A DNA stretch of 45,140 nt from the NCBI GenBank assembly GCA_050250395.1, contig JBFWOQ010000020.1, positions 1 through 45,140 on the forward strand. Direction: 5' to 3'. This stretch comes from JAGPUQ01 sp050250395 (lineage in GTDB: Bacteria; Pseudomonadota; Gammaproteobacteria; Pseudomonadales; Porticoccaceae). The translations under genes were made by a program, and so were the position numbers. Below the pieces are notes generated by a model. It searched no databases, was not told where the DNA came from, and saw only the letters and a program-made list of their open reading frames with translations. Below are positions 7,782 through 15,027 of the stretch, piece after piece; positions within the stretch are counted from its first letter, which is position 1; every line of letters starts with the position of its first letter.

Positions 7782-8082
7782 ACAGCTCGATCCTGCTTTG
7801 TTCGACGGCATTGCGCAGATAGGGATTCCCCAATGCGGGCTCAGTGAGCAGATCGACCGGCATGCCGAACAGCCGTTGCAGATCCTCCCACAAGCCGAAG
7901 TAGGCTTCGGCATAGGCGGGCGGCGCCAGCTCGCGGAATTCGACGACAAAATCCAGGTCGCTGTGCGCCGGGTCGAACTCGGACCCGGTGGCCGAACCGA
8001 ACAGCGACAGCCGATGGACGGCATGCCGCCGGCACAGGTCAGCGAGATTGTCGCGGGCTTGTTCTACTCGATCCCAGACCAT
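7771..8082 (-). CDS. MNT-domain nucleotidyltransferase (antitoxin of MNT/HEPN pair)
   Basis: This is a 103-residue minimal nucleotidyltransferase. The pol-beta-type motif LFGSATGSEFDPAHSDLDF holds Gly29-Ser30 and the metal-binding Asp42 and Asp44. In characterised MNT/HEPN systems the MNT protein neutralises the HEPN RNase, in some cases by adding AMP to a tyrosine of the HEPN protein near its RX4HXY motif. The gene appears intact. Its stop codon lies inside the start of the HEPN gene (11-bp overlap), so the pair was translationally coupled. Because the partner is broken, this antitoxin may be an orphan remnant. It is divergent from nadC. Confidence 0.9.
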   Translation of the reverse strand: MVWDRVEQARDNLADLCRRHAVHRLSLFGSATGSEFDPAHSDLDFVVEFRELAPPAYAEAYFGLWEDLQRLFGMPVDLLTEPALGNPYLRNAVEQSRIELYAA

Positions 8083-8190
8083 GGTTGCGAGCCGACGCTC
8101 TATCTATCCGGGCGTTCATGGTGCCATGGCCCGGCACATTCGGCGAGACTTACGGCGGCTCACCCGCGACGGCTGGCCCGCGCCCCGTAG

Positions 8191-8217
8191 GCCGGATAAG
8201 CCGAAGGCGCATCCGGC
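8191..8217. repeat. REP-like palindrome
   Basis: The 27-bp palindromic sequence has GCCGGAT and ATCCGGC arms around a short centre. It resembles the enterobacterial REP/BIME type, whose arms are very similar. It lies between the divergent MNT gene and nadC. It could act as a REP element or as a small transcript-stabilising hairpin. Only one copy is seen in this window. Confidence 0.5.
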
Positions 8218-8240
8218 AATCGCCGCCCACGAGCGGCATC

Positions 8241-8246
8241 TATAAT
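8241..8246 (+). promoter_or_regulatory. Probable -10 element of nadC
   Basis: A perfect TATAAT stands 28 bp before the nadC GTG. No good -35 is visible at 16-18 bp upstream. If used, transcription would begin near 8253, leaving a leader of about 20 nt. This argues for the GTG start at 8274. It also argues against the ATG at 8245, which is out of frame and inside the promoter. Confidence 0.5.
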
Positions 8247-8273
8247 GAGCGCCCCTGCCGCCGAGCTCGTTCC

Positions 8274-9122
8274 GTGATCCTCGACCCCGAACTACGCGCC
8301 GATATCGAACGCCTGGTAACCCAGGTGCTGGCCGAAGATGTCGGCAGCGGCGACATCACCGCGCAACTGATCCCCGCCGGAACCGCCGCCCGCGCGCGCA
8401 TCGTCACCCGCGAAGACGCCGTGCTGTGCGGCATTCCCTGGGCGGACGCCGTGTTCGCCCGACTCGACCCCGCCATCCACATCCGCTGGCTGGCCGCCGA
8501 GGGCGATGCCGTGCGCGCCGACCAGACCCTGTGCGAACTCGAAGGCGACGCCCGCGCCCTGCTCACCGGCGAGCGCAGCGCGCTCAATCTGCTCCAGACC
8601 CTCTCCGGCACCGCCACGGCGGCGCGCCGCTACCGCGACCTGGCCGCCGGCACCGGCGTCACCGTGCTCGACACCCGCAAAACCATCCCGGGGCTGCGGC
8701 TCGCGCAGAAATACGCGGTCCGCGTGGGCGGCTGCAGCAACCACCGGATCGGACTTCACGATGCCTTTCTGATCAAGGAAAACCACATCGCCGCCTGCGG
8801 CGGGATCGCTGCCGCGGTCGCTGCCGCGCGTCGTATCGCGCCCGGAAAGCCGGTGGAAGTGGAAGTGGAAAACCTCGACGAGTGCCGGCAAGCGCTGGCG
8901 GCCGGCGTCGAACGCATCATGCTCGACAATTTCGCGCCCGCGGATATCGCCGCCGCGGTCGCCCTGCGCGGGGCGGGCGCCACCGAGTACGAGGTGTCCG
9001 GCAATATCGACGAGCGGTCGCTGCACCACTACGCCGCGACGGGCGTGGACTTTGTTTCGACCGGGGCTCTGACCAAGCATCTGAACGCGGTGGATTTGTC
9101 GTTTCGGCTCATTCGGAAATAG
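8274..9122 (+). CDS. nadC: Nicotinate-nucleotide pyrophosphorylase (carboxylating)
   Basis: NadC (quinolinate phosphoribosyltransferase) converts quinolinate and PRPP to nicotinate mononucleotide, CO2 and PPi in de novo NAD synthesis. The 282-residue product carries EDVGSGDITAQLIP near the N-terminus and ERSALNLLQTLSGTATAARRY. It also has LDTRKTIPGLRLAQKYAVRVGG, NHRIGLHDAFLIKENHI and the C-terminal EVSGNIDERSLHHYAATGVDFVSTGALTKH. These are the substrate-binding blocks of the family. The start is GTG at 8274-8276: the NadC-like sequence begins there, and upstream in-frame codons lie in promoter DNA. nadC close to ampD and the pilin genes is conserved in gammaproteobacteria. Confidence 0.95.
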   Translation: MILDPELRADIERLVTQVLAEDVGSGDITAQLIPAGTAARARIVTREDAVLCGIPWADAVFARLDPAIHIRWLAAEGDAVRADQTLCELEGDARALLTGERSALNLLQTLSGTATAARRYRDLAAGTGVTVLDTRKTIPGLRLAQKYAVRVGGCSNHRIGLHDAFLIKENHIAACGGIAAAVAAARRIAPGKPVEVEVENLDECRQALAAGVERIMLDNFAPADIAAAVALRGAGATEYEVSGNIDERSLHHYAATGVDFVSTGALTKHLNAVDLSFRLIRK

Positions 9123-9130
9123 GCTTCACT

Positions 9131-9158
9131 TCGGTGCGCCCCGAGCCAGTCGAAGGAC
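9131..9158. repeat. Dispersed GC-rich intergenic repeat, possible copy
   Basis: Just after the nadC stop the sequence TCGGTGCGCCCCGAGCCAGT followed by CGAAGGA resembles a short repeat that recurs between genes in many proteobacterial genomes (read as PEPVEG in one frame). Only one copy occurs here, so its repeat nature rests on general knowledge. The rest of the 143-bp gap between nadC and the convergent gene holds a small hairpin at 9236-9259 (GGTGATTC/GAATCGCC) and no gene. Confidence 0.35.
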
Positions 9159-9265
9159 GAGTGGAGCGCGCGGTGCCTACCGCCATCATGGCGTATCGGC
9201 CCCCGGACGACTCGCCGCGCTTGCTCGGGACGAAAGGTGATTCAGCGAAGTGAATCGCCACACCG

Positions 9266-10954
9266 CTACCGCTCCACCTTGTCCGGGATCCCGACACCCA
9301 ATTGCCGGGCCAGCTCGGATCGCGCGATCGCATCGCGCAGATCCAGCGGCGCGTGCGTCAGACCCTCGGTATAGAGCGCCCGGGCGCGGGCCGGATCTCC
9401 GTTCGCCAGATGGGCGCTGGCCTCCCAAAGATAGTACTGCCAGCCGTCCCTGGCCTGGCGCTGAAGCCAGCCGAGCCACTGGGCCATGACTTCCGGCGAG
9501 CGCTCCCGCCAGTGGGCAGTCCAGGCCGGCACATCGGTCGCGTAGATCGGCAACGCGCGCAGCAGCACCATGCGCGGCGCGTAATAGTCCCATACCCGGC
9601 CGCGATAGCCCTCGATCACCGCCTGGATATTGGCCAGACCCAGCACCGCAACCAGACCGGTCATGGCCAGCAATCCCAGCGCGGTTGCGCGGCGCTGCAG
9701 CAACGGCTCGGCGGCGGTTTCGCCGCGACCGTCCCGGTGCAGCGCGAACCCGTACACCAACCCGAGCGCCACCGGGCCGAGCGCCATGGTGGGATAGTGA
9801 TACAGGGTGCCGTCGATCAGGCCATACGCCAGGATGGCGACCAGTACGCCGAACACCACCAGGGGCGCCACCGGGAGCGCAGCCGCGCGCCCGCGCCAGA
9901 AAAACCCGACCAGCCGCAGGCACAGTCCGAGCACCGTCAGCAGCAGGAGTCCACCCCCGGGCAGGCCCCAGTCCAGCAACGCCTGCAACACGAAACTGTG
10001 GGGCTGGGTGGGCATCGCCGGCTTGTCGGCCAGAAAGCCATAGTTGTCCGGGCCTACGCCCAGCCAGGGCGAATCCAGCAAACGCGGCAACACGCTCAGC
10101 CACAGCGCCACCCGACCGCTGCTCAGATCGTCGATATCGCCCGGAGCACGGCCGTGGAACAGCGACAGACCCATCGCGGGGTTGTCCACCCGAAAAACCG
10201 CCGCCAGCCCATAGGCACCCACCAGAATAAAGGGCAGCGCGATCAGCAACCGGCGCTTCTCCGGCGTCGCTGGGGCAAGGCAGAGAACCAGGGGTATCGC
10301 GGTCAGAATCGCCAGCACGGAACCACGCCCGCCGGCCCAGAACAGCGCCCCCAGCACCAGGGTGAGCAACGCAAAGCCCGCCGCTTGGCGCAGGCCCCGG
10401 TTGGTCGCCAGGCAGGGGTAGAGCGCTGCCGCCGTGCCCGCGGCCAGGTAATAACCCAGATGGCGGATATGAATGAAGGGAACGGCGCCCCAAACCCAGT
10501 CGTAGCTGCGCGGATCATCGAGGACACACCAACGCCAGGCGATGGCCGCGATCGCCGCTACGACACCGGCCAGCAGCGTCCACAGCAAGGCCGCCGCGGC
10601 GCGCGCGCGGTCGTAGAACGCAATCACCAGTACGGCGGCCAGCGCAGCGTAGACCGTCCACTCCAGTTGGCGCAGGAGCGCGGGCGCCGGATGGGCACTG
10701 GCCGTTACGCTGAAGGCGCCCAGCAAAAACCAGAGCCCGACCGCCCGGACCACCACCCCGGGCACCGCCACCCGCGGGTCACGGCGCGCACCCAGCGCCC
10801 AGGCGAGCAACGGCAGCGGCAACAGGACACCCAGCAGGCGCAGCACCAGTGTGTTCGAGCCAGGCACAAACAGAAATTGCAAAAAGAGAATCGCGTTGAG
10901 CAGCACAAACAAGGTCGCCAGCGGGCGTTCCAGCCTGGGTCCCGCCTCAGCCAT
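9266..10954 (-). CDS. O-antigen ligase / PglL-like O-oligosaccharyltransferase family membrane protein
   Basis: The product is a polytopic inner-membrane protein of about 562 residues in the Wzy_C superfamily, which holds O-antigen ligases and protein O-oligosaccharyltransferases. The first two thirds are a series of hydrophobic helices. The large periplasmic loop carries the family signatures SPWLGVGPDNYGFL and QPHSFVLQALLDWGLPGGG. The C-terminal 130 residues are soluble with a TPR-like stretch (YYLWEASAHLANGDPARARALYTEGL), as in pilin OTases of the PglL type. The ATG at 10952-10954 is best spaced from an AGAGG site; a GTG lies one codon earlier. It lies downstream of the pilin and sulfatase-like genes on the same strand, so pilin O-glycosylation is a plausible role, but this is inference. 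Transfer of lipid-linked O-antigen is the alternative. Confidence 0.8.
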   Translation of the reverse strand: MAEAGPRLERPLATLFVLLNAILFLQFLFVPGSNTLVLRLLGVLLPLPLLAWALGARRDPRVAVPGVVVRAVGLWFLLGAFSVTASAHPAPALLRQLEWTVYAALAAVLVIAFYDRARAAAALLWTLLAGVVAAIAAIAWRWCVLDDPRSYDWVWGAVPFIHIRHLGYYLAAGTAAALYPCLATNRGLRQAAGFALLTLVLGALFWAGGRGSVLAILTAIPLVLCLAPATPEKRRLLIALPFILVGAYGLAAVFRVDNPAMGLSLFHGRAPGDIDDLSSGRVALWLSVLPRLLDSPWLGVGPDNYGFLADKPAMPTQPHSFVLQALLDWGLPGGGLLLLTVLGLCLRLVGFFWRGRAAALPVAPLVVFGVLVAILAYGLIDGTLYHYPTMALGPVALGLVYGFALHRDGRGETAAEPLLQRRATALGLLAMTGLVAVLGLANIQAVIEGYRGRVWDYYAPRMVLLRALPIYATDVPAWTAHWRERSPEVMAQWLGWLQRQARDGWQYYLWEASAHLANGDPARARALYTEGLTHAPLDLRDAIARSELARQLGVGIPDKVER

Positions 10955-11022
10955 CACAGCATCCTCTGTCGGGGGATCAGGTTATTTATTGTTGCCAAGT
11001 GCAACTCGGCGATCCCGGGCCG

Positions 11023-13080
11023 TCATCGCTTGGCAAAGCGCTGGCACAGGCCGTAATGGTCAAACCCCGGGTCGCCGTCGTAGTGGCGGCACATATCCGC
11101 CAGCATCCCGCGCCAGGGGGCGGTGCCCTGGTACTGGCTCGCCGGCCACCAGACGTTGTCCTTGGTATCGAGCAGGATCAGTTCGTCCTCCAACGTCGGC
11201 GACATGCTGAGCAGCCAGTGGTCGCGCACCACGGCGCGCAGCTTGGTGGCGATGGAGGCGTCGCGCATCTCCGGCCGCATCACCACCTTGCCGGCGCGGT
11301 CGACCCGGTAATAGCGGGCGTTTTCTTCCAGCAGTTGCTGCTCGTTTATTTCCTGTTCCATCAGCGCCATGGACGTCATCGCGGACTCCAGATAGAGACT
11401 CCGGTCCGCAGGCGCGGGGGCGAGCAGCGAACGGCCGTCCATGCCCGGCCAGGACGCCGCGATGGCGCCGGTCCCGGTCAGCACCTCGGCCACCATGGGG
11501 GCGATGTCGATCAGCGACACCGGGCGCGCGGTGCGCGCGGGCAGGTCGTCCAGCCGGGCGGCGGCCGCGCCGTGCAGGCCGTAGCCACGCAGGGCCAGCA
11601 TCACCCGGTATTGCCCCTGGCTGAGCACATTGGTGCCGTGACCGATGGAGTTAGTCTCGATCTCGATGGGAGATTCCATGCCCGCACTGGCGGCATCGCG
11701 GGCAAGCAAGAAGCTGTCGCCATGATCGGAGAGGAACACTAGCAGCGTGTTCTCCAGCAGCCCCTGCGCCTTGAGTCCCGCCATGAAGGCGCCGAACTGG
11801 GCATCGACCTGTTTCAGCAGCATGCGGTAGAAATAGTAGTAGCGCTGTTCCGGGTCGTATTCCATGTCATCCAGGGGTTCCGCCACATTGGAGACATAGG
11901 GATAGTGGGGCAACAGAAAATGCATGGCGAGAAACAGCGGCCGCTCGCCGCCCCGGGCCAGCTCCGCCAGAGTCGCGGCGTTGAAGGCGTCCGGGTCGTA
12001 GTTGTAGGGCCGTCCCCGGTTGAGGTAGAGATAGGGGAACAGGTACTTCGCCAGCGGGCGGTGGGAGATGAGATTCACCAGCGGGTGATCGAAGTAGGAG
12101 CCCAGCAGGTCGATGGCGCCGTGCTCCGGCCCCACCACCGCATCGAAACCGAAGCTCTCGTCGATGCCGCTGAAGTGGCGCTCGTCGAAGGCCAGTACCG
12201 AGCGGTAGCCGAGCGCCCGCAGGCGGTGGCCCAGGGTGGCGTCGCGGGTCACCACGTCATTGCCGATCAGGTTTTCGCGCGCCCCACTGTTCAACGGCTC
12301 GCGCCCGGTGAGCACACCCATCCAGGCCGCGAAGGTGCGCGCCATCGGCGTATAGGCGGTATCGAACACCCTGGCTTCGCTCAGAAAGGCGTCGATGTTC
12401 GGCGTCAACCGGGTCTTGCCGTTGACGAAACCGGTTTCGTCCGGGCGCAGCGAATCGATGCCGATCAGCAGAATATTGGGCCGCGCGGGGTCGCGCGAGC
12501 CAATGCCGCCTCCGCTGGTGGCGGCGGGTGTCCAGAGACCCAGCGCCACCACTGCGGCAAGCCCGACCGACACCGCGGCGGGCGCGAGCACCGACCCACG
12601 CCGGCGCACCAGGCAGGCCAGGCTGACGGCCAGGGAAACGGCAAACAACCCCAGAATCCCGTTGAGCAGCGGACCCTCGACCAGCGTCGGCGCGCGGCGC
12701 AAAAAGGCACTGGGCACCAGGGGATACCAACGCGCGTTCAGAATAAAGATAGCGAACAGCGCCAGCGCAAACGCCAGCAGTTGCAACAGCCGCAGCGTGC
12801 GTCGGGGTATGGCCACGGTCGCCAGCCAGCCGGCCGTGGCCAGCCAGAGCGCGGCGGCAAAGGCAATGTGCACGGCGACCAGCGCAAGCGCGAAGTAACC
12901 GACGTCCAGCCAGACCCCGGGGCTCGCCAGCACCCCCTGGATCAAGGCGCCGACGTGATCTTCCATCTGGAAATTGCCCTGCAGGGGCGCGGCCAGCTTG
13001 GCCAGCAGCAACCCCAGCGCGCACAGCGACAACCAGAGGTAGAACCGGAAGATGCGCGGCGCGCCTCGGGGTAGATCCAT
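11023..13080 (-). CDS. Membrane-anchored sulfatase-superfamily protein
   Basis: The protein has about 685 residues, with roughly five N-terminal transmembrane segments (residues about 10-180) and a periplasmic alkaline-phosphatase/sulfatase-fold domain. That domain begins ARPNILLIGIDSLRPDETGF, which provides the first metal-binding Asp. The nucleophile region reads PMARTFAAWMGVLTGREP, with Thr rather than the Cys or Ser of true sulfatases. FLSDHGDSF supplies the second metal site, followed by GHGT. A Thr nucleophile is also used by LtaS-type and phosphoethanolamine transferases, so a transferase or phosphodiesterase acting on glycan, lipid or protein is as likely as a sulfatase. The start at ATG 13078-13080 places the first helix properly; the frame also allows a start 21 codons upstream. 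It lies between the O-ligase gene and pilA. Confidence 0.8.
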   Translation of the reverse strand: MDLPRGAPRIFRFYLWLSLCALGLLLAKLAAPLQGNFQMEDHVGALIQGVLASPGVWLDVGYFALALVAVHIAFAAALWLATAGWLATVAIPRRTLRLLQLLAFALALFAIFILNARWYPLVPSAFLRRAPTLVEGPLLNGILGLFAVSLAVSLACLVRRRGSVLAPAAVSVGLAAVVALGLWTPAATSGGGIGSRDPARPNILLIGIDSLRPDETGFVNGKTRLTPNIDAFLSEARVFDTAYTPMARTFAAWMGVLTGREPLNSGARENLIGNDVVTRDATLGHRLRALGYRSVLAFDERHFSGIDESFGFDAVVGPEHGAIDLLGSYFDHPLVNLISHRPLAKYLFPYLYLNRGRPYNYDPDAFNAATLAELARGGERPLFLAMHFLLPHYPYVSNVAEPLDDMEYDPEQRYYYFYRMLLKQVDAQFGAFMAGLKAQGLLENTLLVFLSDHGDSFLLARDAASAGMESPIEIETNSIGHGTNVLSQGQYRVMLALRGYGLHGAAAARLDDLPARTARPVSLIDIAPMVAEVLTGTGAIAASWPGMDGRSLLAPAPADRSLYLESAMTSMALMEQEINEQQLLEENARYYRVDRAGKVVMRPEMRDASIATKLRAVVRDHWLLSMSPTLEDELILLDTKDNVWWPASQYQGTAPWRGMLADMCRHYDGDPGFDHYGLCQRFAKR

Positions 13081-13184
13081 GGGAAGGTGTCTCCGTGAAG
13101 GCCGGGCGCAACCCGCGCCCCGCCCTGTCCAAGCGCGATTCAAGCGTCCGGCTTCATCGCCCGGGACGCTCGCTACCCCGAGAG

Positions 13185-13216
13185 CGCAAAACGGGGGCCG
13201 CAGCCCCCGTTTTGCG
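13185..13216 (-). terminator. Intrinsic terminator downstream of pilA
   Basis: A near-perfect palindrome has arms CGCAAAACGGGGGC and GCCCCCGTTTTGCG around a 4-nt loop. On the minus strand the strong G/C stem ends in TTTTG, fitting a rho-independent terminator 47 bp after the pilA stop. It would insulate abundant pilin mRNA from the sulfatase-like gene. By symmetry it could also work in the other direction. Confidence 0.85.
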
Positions 13217-13262
13217 TACCCGATGGCAGCACCTCAAACCACCGGGACAAACTCACTTACCG

Positions 13263-13751
13263 CTACTTGCAGCCGGACGGCAGGTATTTGGATGCGATGG
13301 CACCACCAGCACCACCACCCGTACCGGCGCTGGCCAAACATTTCCAGTTCACAATGGACTTGGTAGTAGTGGCGGTAAACAAAGTCCCCGTGGAATCATA
13401 GGGCTTGAAGGTAAACGACTTGTCACGGATCGTAGTCGCCGTCGGCGCCGCATTGCGCATGGTGACGGTAATTGCACAAGCGTTGTCGTGCTTGGCATTG
13501 AGGGTATAGCGCCCGCCGGAAGTGTTGTTGAATGAGTTAGCGGGCGGACAGGTGCCCTGGCTCATGGCGAACTCGCTGATGGCCACCTTGAGGGCGCCGG
13601 CCTGAGCGACGCCTTCGGCCACCTGCGAACGGGCCACATAGTCCTGGTACAGGGGCAGGGCCACCGCCGCCAGGATGCCGATGATCGCCACCACGATCAT
13701 CAGTTCGATCAGGGTGAAACCCCGCTGCTTGTTGCGTTGTTCATGTTGCAT
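13263..13751 (-). CDS. pilA: Type IV major pilin PilA
   Basis: The 162-residue prepilin has a short positively charged leader (MQHEQRNKQRG). Then come the PilD cleavage site G/FTLIELMIVVAIIGILAAVALPLYQDY with Glu5 of the mature protein, and the polymerising hydrophobic helix. The globular domain has cysteines, with a C-terminal pair (WKCLAS... and LPSGCK) that should form the D-region disulfide typical of type IVa pilins. The start at ATG 13749-13751 has an AAGGAG site 8 nt upstream, so the open frame further 5' is not coding. A sigma54-type promoter lies about 75 bp upstream and a strong terminator downstream, so it is monocistronic. It is divergent from pilBCD across a repeat array. Confidence 0.95.
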   Translation of the reverse strand: MQHEQRNKQRGFTLIELMIVVAIIGILAAVALPLYQDYVARSQVAEGVAQAGALKVAISEFAMSQGTCPPANSFNNTSGGRYTLNAKHDNACAITVTMRNAAPTATTIRDKSFTFKPYDSTGTLFTATTTKSIVNWKCLASAGTGGGAGGAIASKYLPSGCK

Positions 13752-13825
13752 GTCCAATCTCCTTGAAAGACCGTTGAGTGTCGAGCTGCTGTCCCGCGGA
13801 TGGGGGCGGCTTGCGGGGGTTGGCA

Positions 13826-13841
13826 TACAAATACGGTGCCA
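13826..13841 (-). promoter_or_regulatory. Sigma54-type promoter of pilA
   Basis: On the minus strand the sequence is TGGCACCGTATTTGTA, matching the -24/-12 pattern TGGCACN5TTGCA except for T in place of C at the -12 GC. It sits about 75 bp upstream of the pilA ATG. In Pseudomonas, pilA is RpoN-dependent and activated by PilR. PilR sites and pilSR genes are not seen here. Confidence 0.65.
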
Positions 13842-13983
13842 ACAGCAAACCTCTTTGAAATTCAATGGGCTATCGACTGTACTGGCGAGGCCAAGGCGAC
13901 AACATTCAACCCTGGCTGACAATAAATGTCATTCGACCCGACGGGCAGAGCGTCCTGGCGGATGGTGCCGCGCCCCTGTTCGC

Positions 13984-14903
13984 GTCATCCCCGCGCTCCT
14001 GTTCCCGTCACCCCCGCGCCCGTTCACGTCGTCCCCGCGCCCCTATTCACGTCATCCCCGCGAAAGCGGGGATCCAGGCGCCACCGCACCCGGATGCACC
14101 GCAGTACTGGATTCCCGCTTGCGCGGGAATGACGGCAGGTGTGTCGCCCCCTTCCCTCGCCCCCTTCCCGTCATCCCCGCGAAAGCGGGGATCCAGGTGC
14201 CACCGCACCCGGATGCACGGCGGTACTGGATTCCCGTTGCCACGGGAATGACGGGAGCCGTGCTGTGGTCCCTGTGCCTGTTCCCGTCGTCCCCGCGAAA
14301 GCGGGGATCCAGGTGCCACCGCACCCGGATGCACGGCGGTACTGGATTCCCGTTGCCACGGGAATGACGGGAGCCGTGCTGTCGTCCCCGCGCCCGTTCC
14401 CGTCGTCCCCGCGCCCGTTCACGTCATCCCCGCGAAAACGGGGATCCAGGCGCCACTGCACCCGGAAACTCCGCAGTACTGGATTCCCGCTTGCGCGGGA
14501 ATGACGGCAGGTGTGTCGCCCCCTTCCCTCGCCCCCTTCCCGTCATCCCCGCGAAAGCGGGGATCCAGGCGCCACCGCACCCGGATGCACCGCGGTACTG
14601 GATTCCCGTTGCCACGGGAATGACGGGAGCCGTGCTGTCGTCCCTGTGCCCGTTCCCGTCGTCCCCGCGCTCCTGTTCACGTCGTCCCCGCGCCTGTTCC
14701 CGTCGTCCCCGCGAAAGCGGGGATCCAGGCGCCACTGCACCCGGAAACTCCGCAGTACTGGATTCCCGCTTGCGCGGGAATGACGGCAGGTGTGTCGCCC
14801 CCTTCCCTCGCCCCCTTCCCGTCACCCCCGCGAAAGCGGGGATCCAGGTGCCACCGCACCCGGATGCACCGCGGTACTGGATTCCCGTTGCCACGGGAAT
14901 GAC
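13984..14903. repeat. Array of seven 83-bp palindromic (REP-doublet) units with short satellite half-units
   Basis: Seven units of exactly 83 bp start at 14051, 14170, 14286, 14423, 14542, 14702 and 14821. Each begins GTC(A/G)(T/C)CCCCGCGAAAGCGG, a hairpin, and ends in a second hairpin, ATTCCCG...CGGGAATGAC. The outer ends are inverted repeats. Type A units (1, 4, 6) have GCTTGCGC in the second hairpin; type B units (2, 3, 5, 7) have GTTGCCAC. A and B are paired as 202-bp dimers (14051-14252, 14423-14624, 14702-14903) with an identical 36-bp linker. Between them are 21-23-bp satellites beginning GTCGTCCCCGCG (13984-14050, 14381-14422, 14658-14701). Open frames on both strands across the array are artefacts of the repeats. 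The segment 13842-13983 shows nothing else. Confidence 0.93.
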
Positions 14904-14931
14904 GGGAGGCTAACCCGGACTCCGACTTGTC

Positions 14932-14960
14932 TGGACAGCGCGCGCCAGCACTCTTACCAT
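14932..14960 (+). promoter_or_regulatory. Probable sigma70 promoter of pilBCD
   Basis: TGGACA (14932-14937), 17 bp, then TACCAT (14955-14960) fit the sigma70 pattern with one mismatch in the -35 and two in the -10. It starts 29 bp after the last repeat unit and about 67 bp before the pilB ATG. No other candidate is as good in the 124-bp gap. Confidence 0.5.
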
Positions 14961-15027
14961 CACCCGGACGAAACGGCAACCGGGTGCGACGCCACTCCAT
15001 GGCAGCGATGACCACAGGATCAACCCC

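Noticed and set aside
8245..8277. ATG at 8245 as the nadC start
   Set aside because: It is out of frame with nadC, reaches a stop at the GTG start, and overlaps the TATAAT element.
14051..14903. Regular repeats that could be taken for a CRISPR array
   Set aside because: The units are 83 bp, palindromic at both ends and of two alternating types. The linkers are identical or made of half-units rather than unique spacers, and there are no cas genes.
13865..14913. Several overlapping open frames of 65-156 residues on both strands in the repeat array
   Set aside because: They share the same repeated peptide in every frame because the DNA repeats lack stops. They have no ribosome-binding sites or family resemblance.
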